Translations under genes and position numbers: made by a program
Part shown: one piece after another, positions 36,762 to 45,271 of the stretch
Layout of the letters: every line of letters starts with the position of its first letter
Numbering within the stretch: position 1 is the first letter of the stretch
NCBI RefSeq assembly: GCF_002844595.1
Contig: NZ_PJNW01000006.1
Coordinates: forward strand, 62,001-126,000
Length of the DNA stretch: 64,000 bases
Direction of reading: 5' to 3'
DNA from: Pleomorphomonas diazotrophica
GTDB lineage: Bacteria; Pseudomonadota; Alphaproteobacteria; Rhizobiales; Pleomorphomonadaceae
The notes under the pieces: generated by a model
The model's database searches: none
What the model saw: only the letters and a program-made list of their open reading frames with translations
What the model was told of the DNA's origin: nothing

Positions 36762-37049
36762 CACTGTTCTCCTGGCTGGTGTGGGTTGTTCTTGCTCACT
36801 CGACCGTCGAGGGGCGTTAAAAATAGCAGCCGGATTGTCGAAAGCTGGCAGTGGCGGGACGTCGTCGGCGATATTGCTCGATCACCGAGAGGCCAAACGC
36901 GGTGAGCCGGCCAGCGTTCCATCGGGACGTTCGGAAGGAGCGGGGTGGACGGCGCGGCTCCTCCCTCCCAAGGAAGCCGACAGGCCTTCTTAAGTGATAC
37001 CCCTTATATGACCCGTGTCCAGCCTTGATCGCCGTCAGGCCGAAAACCC

Positions 37050-38075
37050 CTATGCAACAGGGAGCTTCTCGGGTTCGGCCTCGGCATAATAGCGACCGAT
37101 GCGCTCGACTTCGTTCCGAGAGCCGAGAATGACGCCCGTGCGCTGGTGCAACCGTTCCGGCACGATGTCGAGAATGCGCTCGTGGCCGGAAATGGCTCGG
37201 CCGCCGGCCTGTTCCACGATGAAGGCCATGGGATTGGCTTCGTAGAGCAGGCGCAGATGACCGCCCCTCGGCGCATTGTCCCGGTCGACCGGGTACATGA
37301 ACACGCCGCCGCGCATCAGGATGCGGTGTACCTCTGCCACCATCGAGGCGATCCAGCGGGTGTTGAAGCTCCGGCCGCGCGGGCCGTCCAGTCCGGCGAC
37401 GCACTCGCGGACATAGCGATGGATCGGCGCCGGCCAGTGGCGTTCGCGCGAGGCGTTGATGGCGTATTCGCCAGTGTCCTCGGGGATCTGCATGTTGGGA
37501 TGGGTGAGGACGAAGACGCCGATGTTGCGGTCGAGAGTGAAGCCGTTGACGCCCTGGCCCGAGGTCAGCACCAGCATGGTCGATGCGCCGTAGATGGTGT
37601 AGCCGGCGGCCACCTGCCGGACCCCCGGCTGCAGGTAGACGCGCTCGTCGGCGGGGTCGGCGCCCTCGGGCAGGCGCAGGATCGAGAAGATGCTGCCGAC
37701 CGCCACGTTGACGCCGATGTTGGACGAGCCGTCCAGCGGATCGAACAGCAGGAGATAGCGGCCATCGGAGCCGCGCGAGATATAGGCGTCCTCCAGTTCC
37801 TCCGAGGCGACGCCGGCCCAGTTGCCGCTCTGGTCGGTCATGTAGAGAAAGATGTCGTTGGCGAGGACGTCGAGTTCCTTCTGTTCCTCGCCCTGCACGT
37901 TGCGCGACCCGGCATATCCCATGGTGCCGGCCATGGCGCCGCGGTTCACCTCGTTGGAGATCGTCTTGCAAGTGGTGCAGATGTCGGTCATCAGCGCCGT
38001 GAAGACGCCGCTGCCGCCAAGGCGGCGCTGCTCCTGCACCAGGAAGAGCGGCAGGGTGATGCGTCGATAGGTCAT
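37050..38075 (-). CDS. fbp: Fructose-1,6-bisphosphatase class 1
   Basis: 341 residues, the usual class 1 length. The metal and substrate signature is LLFDPLDGSSNIGVNVAVGS, followed by HRILMRGGVFMYP and the C-terminal LYEANPMAFIVEQAGG. It hydrolyses fructose-1,6-bisphosphate in gluconeogenesis. No Calvin-cycle genes accompany it here, so a gluconeogenic role is likely. Confidence 0.96.
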   Translation of the reverse strand: MTYRRITLPLFLVQEQRRLGGSGVFTALMTDICTTCKTISNEVNRGAMAGTMGYAGSRNVQGEEQKELDVLANDIFLYMTDQSGNWAGVASEELEDAYISRGSDGRYLLLFDPLDGSSNIGVNVAVGSIFSILRLPEGADPADERVYLQPGVRQVAAGYTIYGASTMLVLTSGQGVNGFTLDRNIGVFVLTHPNMQIPEDTGEYAINASRERHWPAPIHRYVRECVAGLDGPRGRSFNTRWIASMVAEVHRILMRGGVFMYPVDRDNAPRGGHLRLLYEANPMAFIVEQAGGRAISGHERILDIVPERLHQRTGVILGSRNEVERIGRYYAEAEPEKLPVA

Positions 38076-38467
38076 GCTGTCTCCTGTCGGGCGAGTGGCC
38101 GCTTCTATCCGGTGCCGCCGTTGGTGTGAGCGAAAAACAGGCGCACTCCGGGTGAGTATGCCTTAAATATAACGTTTCTCTTTGAGCGTCTTCTAGCGGC
38201 GGTCGACTGGAACGCCAAGCTTATCGCGAAGACGATACGCCGGACATTCCACTTCCAAAGGCATACCTTTGGCGAAAACGCTGCAAAAACGGTTCATGCA
38301 TGGCACATATACCGAAATCGGGTAGCTCGCCGGCCTCATCCGGTGCTCGAAGACCGATTCAGACGCATCGGGATTGACGCGATACGCCGCAGTGCTGCCC
38401 CAAGAGCGGGCTTTCAATCTGCCCTCGGGGCGCTATGCTGCCGTCCTTCCGCTTTCAGGAGCCAGTC
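38076..38467. other. Intergenic region upstream of fbp and the ornithine cyclodeaminase-family gene
   Basis: 392 bases between divergent genes. A short AT-rich patch (about 38157-38182) probably belongs to the fbp promoter. No gene, repeat or riboswitch was recognised. Confidence 0.4.
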
Positions 38468-39406
38468 ATGCTCGTTCTCGACGCCGCGGCCACCGCGTCC
38501 GCCCTCGACTATTCGGCGCTGATTGCCGGGCTGCGCGAGATGTTCGCGGCCGGCGTGACGGCGCCGCTCCGCCATGCCCACGGGCTGCCGCGCGCCGGCG
38601 AGCCGGATGCCACGCTGCTGCTGATGCCGGCCTGGATGGGCGACGGCAGCCATGGCGGCGTCAAGATCGTCAACGTCGTGCCGGGCAATGCCAGGCGCGG
38701 CCTTCCGGCGGTGACGGCGAGCTACCTGCTGTTCGACGAAACGACCGGCGCTCATCTGGCGCTCATGGATGGCGCGACGTTGACCGGCCGGCGCACGGCG
38801 GCTGCCTCGGCGCTCGCCGCCTCCTATCTGGCTCGCCCCGATGCCCGCACGTTGCTGGTGGTCGGGGCCGGCCATATCGGCTCGGAGCTGCCCTTTGCCT
38901 ATCGCGCCGCGCTGCCGATCGAACGCGTGCTGGTTTGGAATCCGACGCCGGCCCGCGCCGAACGCCTGGTGGCACGGCTCAGGGAGGAGGGCGTTGAGGC
39001 GGAGGTGCGCGGCGATCTCCAGGCGGCGGTCGGCGACGCGGACGTCATATCCTGCGCCACCCTGTCCACGACGCCGCTGATTCTGGGAGACTGGCTGAAG
39101 CCCGGCCAGCATCTCGACCTCGTCGGTTCCTTCACACCGGCGATGCGCGAGGCCGATGATCGGGCGGTGACGCGCGGCCGGGTGTTCATCGACGGCCCGG
39201 CGGCGGCGATCGAATCGGGCGACATCAAGGGGCCGATGGCCGCGGGGGCGCTGAAGGAGATCGCCGGCACGCTCTACGATCTCTGCGGCGGCCGCGTCGA
39301 GGGGCGCCGGTCAGCGGCCGAGATAACGCTGTTCAAGTCGGTCGGCCTCGCCGTCGAAGACCTCGCCGCCGCCCGGATCGCGCTCGCGGCGCGGCGGCAG
39401 GAGTGA
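38468..39406 (+). CDS. Ornithine cyclodeaminase / mu-crystallin family protein
   Basis: 312 residues. The NAD-binding motif is VVGAGHIGSE (about residues 136-145), preceded by the conserved LMDGATLTGRRTAAAS. Members are ornithine cyclodeaminases, delta-1-pyrroline-2-carboxylate reductases or related imine reductases; the choice is not clear. ATG 38468 has CAGGAG six bases upstream. The 3' end overlaps the convergent endonuclease-family gene by 96 bases. Confidence 0.87.
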   Translation: MLVLDAAATASALDYSALIAGLREMFAAGVTAPLRHAHGLPRAGEPDATLLLMPAWMGDGSHGGVKIVNVVPGNARRGLPAVTASYLLFDETTGAHLALMDGATLTGRRTAAASALAASYLARPDARTLLVVGAGHIGSELPFAYRAALPIERVLVWNPTPARAERLVARLREEGVEAEVRGDLQAAVGDADVISCATLSTTPLILGDWLKPGQHLDLVGSFTPAMREADDRAVTRGRVFIDGPAAAIESGDIKGPMAAGALKEIAGTLYDLCGGRVEGRRSAAEITLFKSVGLAVEDLAAARIALAARRQE

Positions 39407-40240
39407 CGTTTCGCCGAACAGGCCGCCGGCCGATTTCAGGTCGACCACTGCCTTGACCGGCAGGTGATCGGAGGCGCGGCGGGCGAGCGGGCTGTCGTGG
39501 ACGCCGAAATCGGCGATCAGTCCGTCGGGCCAGCCGAAGATGCGGTCGAGCGGGAAGACCGGCCGGCGCGACGGGAAGCTCGGCACGGCAGCGGCCGTCT
39601 GGAACAGTGGCGACAGCCGTTCGAGCGGCGAGTTGGCCCGGCCCGGCCGCCATTCGTTGAAATCGCCGCAGAGCAGCGTCGGCATCGGCTCGCGCATTTC
39701 GAGGTGCGAGCGCAGGCGTTCCATCTGCAGGCGGCGAGTGTGGCTCAGAAGGCCGAGATGGGCGGCGACGACGCGCAACGGGCGGCCGCCGATGTCGAAC
39801 TCGGCCAGCACGGCGCCGCGCGGCTCGGCGTGCGGCAGGTGGAGGCGCTCGGCGCGGACGACGGTGCCCTGCCGGCAGAACAGGGCGTTGCCGTGCCAGC
39901 CGTGGCTCATCGGCCTGGCGGCAAGCGGCACCAGCGTCAGGCCGGTCTCCCGTTCCAGCGTGGCGAGGTTGAGCCGGCCCTTGCGGTCGCCCAGGCGGCG
40001 GTCGGCTTCCTGCAAGGCGATAATGTCGGCGTCGATCTCGGCGATGACCGCGATGGTGCGGGCAGGATCGTAGGTGCCGTCGTTGCCGATGCCCTTATGG
40101 ATATTGTAGCTGGCGACGCGGACGAGGTCGCAGCCGTCGCAGACCGGAGCGGCCGCGGCGGCGTCCGGCGCCCGGCCGAGCCGGATGAAGCGGCCGACGC
40201 CGTCGAGAAGGCGGGAAAGGCTGGCAAACTGCCGGGGCAT
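39311..40240 (-). CDS. Endonuclease/exonuclease/phosphatase family protein
   Basis: 309 residues with the EEP motifs: VASYNIHKG, the metal glutamate in ALQEADRR, VVAAHLGLL, LCGDFNEW and the terminal SDHLPV. Family members cleave phosphodiesters in DNA or phospholipid head groups. An N-terminal 30 residues precede the domain. The start is uncertain (ATG 40240 or ATG 40297), as neither has a good ribosome binding site. The last 40 codons after SDHLPV lie on the opposite strand of the ornithine cyclodeaminase-family gene. Confidence 0.85.
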   Translation of the reverse strand: MPRQFASLSRLLDGVGRFIRLGRAPDAAAAAPVCDGCDLVRVASYNIHKGIGNDGTYDPARTIAVIAEIDADIIALQEADRRLGDRKGRLNLATLERETGLTLVPLAARPMSHGWHGNALFCRQGTVVRAERLHLPHAEPRGAVLAEFDIGGRPLRVVAAHLGLLSHTRRLQMERLRSHLEMREPMPTLLCGDFNEWRPGRANSPLERLSPLFQTAAAVPSFPSRRPVFPLDRIFGWPDGLIADFGVHDSPLARRASDHLPVKAVVDLKSAGGLFGETSLLPPRRERDPGGGEVFDGEADRLEQRYLGR

Positions 40241-40492
40241 GGTGTTCGAGCCTCGTCGTCCGACTTCGAGAAATCCGGAGATGGATCCGGTACGCATGCG
40301 ATAACAGCGCAATGGCGGCGAGAAAAGGGCACAGGCGACGATAACCCAGCCGGTGCCGGCGCGGAACCGGCTCGTGCCGAATTGGTTGTCATGCCGGACG
40401 TCTCGTCCCGCTGCCCTCGGACCACGCAACTTCGCTTGTCGCAAAGCTGCGTCCGGCAAGTGGGCGATCCTTCCTCGCAACACGAGGTGACC

Positions 40493-40981
40493 ATGAACGG
40501 TTCCACTGCGTCGCGGCTTTTCTCGAAATTCGCTTCCGCCATTTCCGAGCTGTCGGGCCGGCCGGCGACCTTCGCCCTTGCGGTGGGCATGGTGGTGGTC
40601 TGGGCGGTCTCGGGGCCGTTCTTCAACTTCTCCGAAACCTGGCAGCTCGTCATCAACACCTCGACCACCATCGTCACCTTCTTGATGGTGTTTGTCCTTC
40701 AGAACTCCCAGAACCGCGACGGCAAGGCCTTGCAGGCCAAGATCGACGAGCTGATCCTGAGCTCGAAGGCGCAGAACAAGTTCGTCGGCATCGAAAAACT
40801 CGACGAAGACGAGATCCGCGAGGTCAGTCAGGCCCTGGCCGAAAAGGCCGAGGCGCTGGAAGACGTGGCCGACAGAGCCGAGGAACTGGACGACAAGGCT
40901 GACAAGTTGGGTGGCCTCAAGGATCAGGTTGCCGGGAAGGCGGATTCCGGAAGCGGGGAGGGCGAGCCGGAGCGCTCCTGA
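40493..40981 (+). CDS. Low-affinity iron permease family protein (PF04120-like)
   Basis: 162 residues. Two membrane helices (about 25-45 and 55-75; FALAVGMVVVWAVSGPFF, TIVTFLMVFVLQNSQNRD) are followed by a soluble, acidic helical tail with KIDELILSS. The pattern fits the bacterial relatives of yeast Fet4. Iron transport is not proven for the bacterial members. ATG 40493 follows GAGGTG. Confidence 0.82.
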   Translation: MNGSTASRLFSKFASAISELSGRPATFALAVGMVVVWAVSGPFFNFSETWQLVINTSTTIVTFLMVFVLQNSQNRDGKALQAKIDELILSSKAQNKFVGIEKLDEDEIREVSQALAEKAEALEDVADRAEELDDKADKLGGLKDQVAGKADSGSGEGEPERS

Positions 40982-41088
40982 TCCATCTGTCGAAGCAGCC
41001 GCTTTTCGATCCGGTCGAGGAAATCCGATTGGCAGGTGCCCTCGCTGAAAATCAGCCGGCTCTCCCCGAAAAGTCGGTCATGGCGCAA

Positions 41089-41117
41089 TTGACATCTTCG
41101 AGGTCGATACGTATGGT
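41089..41117 (+). promoter_or_regulatory. rpmJ promoter
   Basis: Consensus TTGACA (41089-41094), 17-base spacer and TATGGT (41112-41117), about 125 bases before the start codon of L36. Confidence 0.75.
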
Positions 41118-41243
41118 CCGCCCGAATTCGGGCAAGGGGGTTCAGTCCTCCTGGCATCGGGATTGATGACGTCGGGCATCGCCCCGTCGGCGGCGCGTCA
41201 CAGGGCGCTGACGCCGTTGGGCATGTCGGCAAGGATGGACCAA

Positions 41244-41369
41244 ATGAAGATCAAGAACTCTCTCCGGGCCCTCATGACCCGCGACCGCAACAATCGCATG
41301 GTCCGTCGCAAGGGCCGCATCTACATCATCAACAAGAAGAATCCGCGCTACAAGGCCCGTCAGGGCTGA
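41244..41369 (+). CDS. rpmJ: 50S ribosomal protein L36 (bL36), cysteine-free type
   Basis: 41 residues, [14 protein letters not shown]...RYKARQG, the length and sequence of the alphaproteobacterial L36 (also called YkgO type). The zinc-ribbon cysteines of the 38-residue form are absent, so it does not need zinc. AAGGA lies nine bases before the ATG. The frame opens upstream at 41163, but that part is leader. Confidence 0.96.
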   Translation: MKIKNSLRALMTRDRNNRMVRRKGRIYIINKKNPRYKARQG

Positions 41370-41423
41370 TTGAGGGCGGGCGCTTGGCCCGCCTTGGCGT
41401 CAGGATGCACTCGACGATCGCTG

Positions 41424-41445
41424 CCCGGGGAGGTACCTTCCCGGG
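41424..41445 (+). promoter_or_regulatory. Hairpin with buried Shine-Dalgarno-like sequence just before the TPR gene
   Basis: The 22-base element is a near-perfect palindrome: nine pairs (CCCGGGGAG with CTTCCCGGG, one G-U) around loop GTAC. It contains GGGGAGG and ends one base before the ATG at 41447. It may hide or reposition the ribosome binding site, or it may simply end rpmJ transcripts without a T-run. Confidence 0.4.
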
Positions 41446-41446
41446 T

Positions 41447-42052
41447 ATGCGTGTTTTTGTGCCCTTCGCTTTGCTGCTGACCATCGCCGGACCGGCTGCT
41501 GCCGACGGCGGCCTGCCGCCGCCTGCGCCGAGCGGGCGCGAGCGTCTGGTGTCGGTCGTGCCGGCAGACAAGGCGGCCGAACTCGATGACCTGTTCGCGC
41601 GCCTTGCCGCCGCCAAGGACCGGGGCGAGGCGGCCGGTATCGAAACGGAGATCCGCCGGCGCTGGGCGACGAGCGGCAGCGCCACCTGCGATCTGATGCT
41701 GTCCTGGACCCAGAAGGCCGTCGCCGCCGGCGATGCCGCCGGGGCGCTCGACATCCTCGACGAGTTGACGGTGCGGCAGCCGAGCTTCGCCGAGGCCTAT
41801 TACCGGCGCGGCACGCTGCATCTCCTGGCCGGCCGCCTATCGCCGGCGCTGGGTGACTTCCAGACCGTGCTGCGCATCGAGCCGCGCCATTTCCTGGCGA
41901 TGAAGGATCTCGCCGTTCTGCTCGAAGACCTTGACCAGCACGAGCGGGCGCTGGAAGTGCTGCGCCGCCTGCAGGAGGTCGATCCGCAGTTCGACGGCCT
42001 CAGCGAGGCCATCGAGGCGATCGTGGCGGGCAGCCACGGCCGCGACATCTGA
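41447..42052 (+). CDS. TPR-repeat exported protein
   Basis: 201 residues. The ATG at 41447 begins a signal peptide (MRVFVPFALLLTIAGPAAA). Residues about 95-195 hold tetratricopeptide repeats (FAEAYYRRGTLHLLAGRLSPALGDF, ALEVLRRLQEVDPQFDG). It is probably a periplasmic scaffold; no partner is evident. An upstream ATG at 41405 would add 14 residues. It follows rpmJ by 77 bases. Confidence 0.82.
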   Translation: MRVFVPFALLLTIAGPAAADGGLPPPAPSGRERLVSVVPADKAAELDDLFARLAAAKDRGEAAGIETEIRRRWATSGSATCDLMLSWTQKAVAAGDAAGALDILDELTVRQPSFAEAYYRRGTLHLLAGRLSPALGDFQTVLRIEPRHFLAMKDLAVLLEDLDQHERALEVLRRLQEVDPQFDGLSEAIEAIVAGSHGRDI

Positions 42053-42070
42053 AACTCCCCGAAAAGCAAA

Positions 42071-42096
42071 AGGGCCGGATCGCTCCGGCCCTCCGC
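42071..42096 (-). terminator. Rho-independent terminator of pyk
   Basis: On the minus strand a 9-base-pair perfect stem AGGGCCGGA / TCCGGCCCT with a four-base loop is followed by TTTTGCTTTT. The plus strand lacks a T-run directly after the stem. Confidence 0.85.
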
Positions 42097-42124
42097 AAAC
42101 CTGCTGTGGTTCTCTCTTTTTCAC

Positions 42125-42168
42125 GCATCCGCTTTGTCCGAAAAGTCTGCAACTTTTCGGGTGGATGC
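42125..42168. repeat. Palindromic intergenic repeat abutting the pyk stop codon
   Basis: Nested inverted arms GCATCC/GGATGC (42125-42130, 42163-42168) and CCGAAAAGT/ACTTTTCGG (42138-42146, 42152-42160). The form is typical of short palindromic repeats of Hyphomicrobiales. Its last base is shared with the pyk stop codon (TAG, 42170-42168 on the minus strand). Confidence 0.65.
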
Positions 42169-43604
42169 TAGATCCCCGACTTGCCGTCGGCACCGATCGT
42201 GGCGATGCGCAAGAGGTTGGTCACGCCCGCGGTGCCGAAAGGCACGCCGGCGGTGATGATGATGCGGTCGCCGGGCTTGGTGAAGCCTTCCTCGGCCGAG
42301 ATGCGGCTCGCCCGCTGCACCAGGTCCATAAGCGAGCGGGCGTCGTCGGTCACCACCGAGTGGATGCCCCAGACGAGCGCGAGGCGGCGGGCCATCGAGC
42401 GATTGGGCGACAGCGCCAGGATCGGCGTCGACGGCCGTTCGCGGGCGGCTCGGAGGCCGGTGGCGCCGGAGGCGGTGAAGCAGACGAGGGCGGCGATGCC
42501 CAGCGTCTCGGCGATCTGGCGGGCCGAGGCGGAAATGGCGTCGGCCGGCGTCGCGTCCGGCTCGCCGCGCTGGCCGGCCAGGATCGAGTGGAAGTGCTCG
42601 GAGTTCTCCACTTCCTCGGCGACGTGGCTCATGGTCTGAACCGCCTCGATCGGGTAGGCACCGGCCGCCGACTCGGCGGAGAGCATCACCGCGTCGGCGC
42701 CCTCGAACACCGCGTTGGCGATGTCGGACACCTCGGCGCGGGTCGGCACCGGCGACTGGATCATCGATTCCAGCATCTGCGTGGCGACGACCACCGGCTT
42801 GCCGGCCTTGCGCGTGGTGCGGGTGATGCGCTTCTGCACGCTCGGCACCTGCTCGAGCGGCAGCTCGACGCCGAGGTCGCCGCGCGCCACCATGATGGCA
42901 TCGCTGAGCTCTAGAATCTCGTCGAAGCGCTGCACGGCCTGCGGCTTCTCGATCTTGGCCATGACGCCGCATTTGCCGTCGACGATCTCGTGCACTTCCA
43001 ACAGGTCTTCCGGGCGCTGCACGAAGGACAGCGCGATCCAGTCGACGTCGGCGTCGAGGGCGGCGGTCAGGTCGGAGCGGTCCTTGTCGGTCAGCGCGCC
43101 GGAGGTGAGGATGGTGTCTGGCAGGCTGACGCCCTTGCGGTCGGAGATCTTGCCGCCGACTTCCACCTGGGCGATCGCCACCTTCTTGTCGTTCTCGACG
43201 ATGCGCAGCCGGAGACGGCCGTCATCGATCAGCAGGCGATGTCCCGGCTCGAGGGCATCGATGATTTCGGGGTGCGGCAGCGTGACGCCGGTGACGTCGC
43301 CGTCGACCTTCTCGCGATGGAAGCCGAACTTGGCGCCGATCTCCAGGAAGACGGGGCCGTTCGCAAAGGTGCCGACGCGCAGCTTGGGACCCTGGAGGTC
43401 GGCGAGGATGCCGATCGGACGGCCCACTTCGGCCTCGACCTCGCGGATGGTCGACACGTAGTAGCGCAGCTTCTCGTGATTGGTGTGGCTCATGTTGATG
43501 CGGAAGCAGTCCGCACCCGCCTGGTGGAGCCGGGCGATCATGTCCTTGTCGGAGGAAGAGGGGCCCAAAGTTGCAAGAATCTTGACCTTGCGGTTTCGTC
43601 TCAT
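42168..43604 (-). CDS. pyk: Pyruvate kinase
   Basis: 478 residues, the normal size. Conserved motifs: ATLGPSS at the start, INMSHTNH, LADLQGPKLRVG, MAKIEKPQAV with the catalytic lysine, and MVARGDLGVELP. It makes pyruvate and ATP from phosphoenolpyruvate in the cytosol. Its ATG overlaps the stop of the DUF1036 gene by four bases, so the two are translationally coupled. Confidence 0.97.
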   Translation of the reverse strand: MRRNRKVKILATLGPSSSDKDMIARLHQAGADCFRINMSHTNHEKLRYYVSTIREVEAEVGRPIGILADLQGPKLRVGTFANGPVFLEIGAKFGFHREKVDGDVTGVTLPHPEIIDALEPGHRLLIDDGRLRLRIVENDKKVAIAQVEVGGKISDRKGVSLPDTILTSGALTDKDRSDLTAALDADVDWIALSFVQRPEDLLEVHEIVDGKCGVMAKIEKPQAVQRFDEILELSDAIMVARGDLGVELPLEQVPSVQKRITRTTRKAGKPVVVATQMLESMIQSPVPTRAEVSDIANAVFEGADAVMLSAESAAGAYPIEAVQTMSHVAEEVENSEHFHSILAGQRGEPDATPADAISASARQIAETLGIAALVCFTASGATGLRAARERPSTPILALSPNRSMARRLALVWGIHSVVTDDARSLMDLVQRASRISAEEGFTKPGDRIIITAGVPFGTAGVTNLLRIATIGADGKSGI

Positions 43605-44062
43605 TTCGCCCCGTTTCCTTTTTGGGTCGGCTGGTAGAGGTGTACGGTCCAGCTGCGTTGTTCGGCGGTGTCGACCTCGAAGAAGCCCGTCCGCTCATAG
43701 CCTCGGGCGACACAATTCTCGACGCCGCTGATGGTGAACATCTTGCGTCTCGTACACATGAACGCCTTGCCGCCCCATTCGCCGCCATGCTGGCTGTCGA
43801 CGGCATAGAGGTAGTAATAGCGTGAGGTAAGAGCGCCGGAGAGCAGCGTTCCGCATTTCGATCCGCCGATGTTCCACCAGCCCTCGGAGCGCCAGCCGTC
43901 CGCGGCCTTGTAGCCGATGGCCACGGAAATGGTGCCGTCGGTCTTGTTGCAGAGCCTGAGATCGGCCTTGGCTGGTGTCGCGGCGGCCAGGGCGAGGAAC
44001 GACAGCGCCGCGGCAACAAGCGCCGGCCGCGTCCGCCGTACCGGTCCCTTATGTGCCGCCAT
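43601..44062 (-). CDS. DUF1036 family exported protein
   Basis: 153 residues. A signal peptide (residues about 5-33, RPALVAAALSFLALAAATPAKA) is followed by the DUF1036 domain, rich in Cys, Trp and Tyr (LRLCNKTDGTISVAIGYK, GWWNIGGSKC, YYYLYAVD). Function unknown. ATG 44062 is preferred because it starts a compact signal sequence; ATG 44101 is also in frame. Coupling to pyk is common in this order and gives no functional clue. Confidence 0.84.
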   Translation of the reverse strand: MAAHKGPVRRTRPALVAAALSFLALAAATPAKADLRLCNKTDGTISVAIGYKAADGWRSEGWWNIGGSKCGTLLSGALTSRYYYLYAVDSQHGGEWGGKAFMCTRRKMFTISGVENCVARGYERTGFFEVDTAEQRSWTVHLYQPTQKGNGAK

Positions 44063-44253
44063 CGGTATTCCGCCCGCCAACGATCCTTGTCCGGTGCTCA
44101 TCGGAGAATGCCCCGCCTTATCGCGTGACCTACGGCAAAATGTCAACGTATAATTACGCAAGCTGCCGCCCTGTCCCGCCCTGTCCGGTCCTCTTCGATC
44201 ATTAGCACGCATACTCAAAGGCTTACGCTCCAGTCTTTGGTCGCGCCCGGCCA

Positions 44254-45147
44254 TCAGGATCGCGGCCTGGCGATCCAGATGCCGCCGAGGATCATCAGGC
44301 CGCCCAAGCCCTGGCTCCAGCCGATCGCCTCGCCGAATACTAGGAAGGCGAGGGCGGCGGCGGCAATCACTTCCATGAAGATCACCAGCGACGAGAAGGC
44401 GGCGGAGAGATAGCCGAGGGCGAAGGCGAGCAACCCCTGGCCACCGATGTGGCTGACATAGGCGAGGGCGGCGAGGGTCGCCGCGCCGGCCAGCGAAGAA
44501 GGGAGGAGTTTCGGCTCGAAGGCGAGGGCGACCATGCCGAGGCAGAGCGCCGTCACCGTCGTGGCGCCGAAGGTGACGGTGCCGGTCCGGTGCTCGCGCC
44601 GGGCGGCGCGCACGGCGAGGAAATAGGTGCCGAAGCCGAAGGAGGTGCCGATGCCGTAGATGTCGCCGATCAGCTTGTCGGCGTCGAGCGTGTAGGAGCC
44701 GCCCAGCAGCACGGCACCGCCGAGAATGCAGACGATGACGCCGCCCGCCTCGCGCCGGCCGACCTTTTCGCCGATGAACAGGCCGGAGAACAGCAGCACC
44801 CAGATTGGCGCCATCGACGACAGGAAGGTGGCGTTGGCGATCGACGTGTTGAGGATCGAGAGATGCCAGAAGAACAGGTCGATCGCGAAGAAGAAGCCGG
44901 CGAGCCAGATGGCCCTGGAGCGGAAGGCGGAGAGAAGGGCCTTGGCACCGCCTTCGCTCATTGCCCAGAGGGCCAGCACCGGCACGGCGAGCGCGACGCG
45001 CCAGAAGGCGCTGGCGAAGGGGCCGACGTCGGCGATGCGGACGAAGATCGGCGATATGCCCATGGCGACGGCGCCAAGGCAGAGGGCGAGGAAGGCCACG
45101 ACCTCGCCGGGGCGGGCGGACAGCGGCAACGATCTGGCAGACGGCAT
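44254..45147 (-). CDS. DMT superfamily transporter (EamA domains)
   Basis: 297 residues with ten membrane helices in two EamA repeats (AFLALCLGAVAMGISPIFVR and GDIYGIGTSFGFGTYFLAVR start the halves). EamA proteins mostly export metabolites or amino acids. Start taken at ATG 45147, preceded by AGG; upstream ATGs (45171, 45273) would add a non-conserved, Ala/Pro-rich segment. Substrate unknown. It diverges from the N-formylglutamate amidohydrolase gene. Confidence 0.85.
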   Translation of the reverse strand: MPSARSLPLSARPGEVVAFLALCLGAVAMGISPIFVRIADVGPFASAFWRVALAVPVLALWAMSEGGAKALLSAFRSRAIWLAGFFFAIDLFFWHLSILNTSIANATFLSSMAPIWVLLFSGLFIGEKVGRREAGGVIVCILGGAVLLGGSYTLDADKLIGDIYGIGTSFGFGTYFLAVRAARREHRTGTVTFGATTVTALCLGMVALAFEPKLLPSSLAGAATLAALAYVSHIGGQGLLAFALGYLSAAFSSLVIFMEVIAAAALAFLVFGEAIGWSQGLGGLMILGGIWIARPRS

Positions 45148-45271
45148 GAACGGACCTGGAGGGGCGGCCATCGGGCCGACCGCGGCGGTTGTGCAACGGT
45201 TGGCCGCTTGGCGCGCCAATGGACGGATCTCGACTTTATCCGACCGATAGCAGCATTTAGGATCGTCCGCC

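Noticed and set aside
39464..40492. Long plus-strand extension upstream of the iron permease-family gene
   Set aside because: It is the antisense of the endonuclease-family gene. The real protein starts at ATG 40493 with a ribosome binding site.
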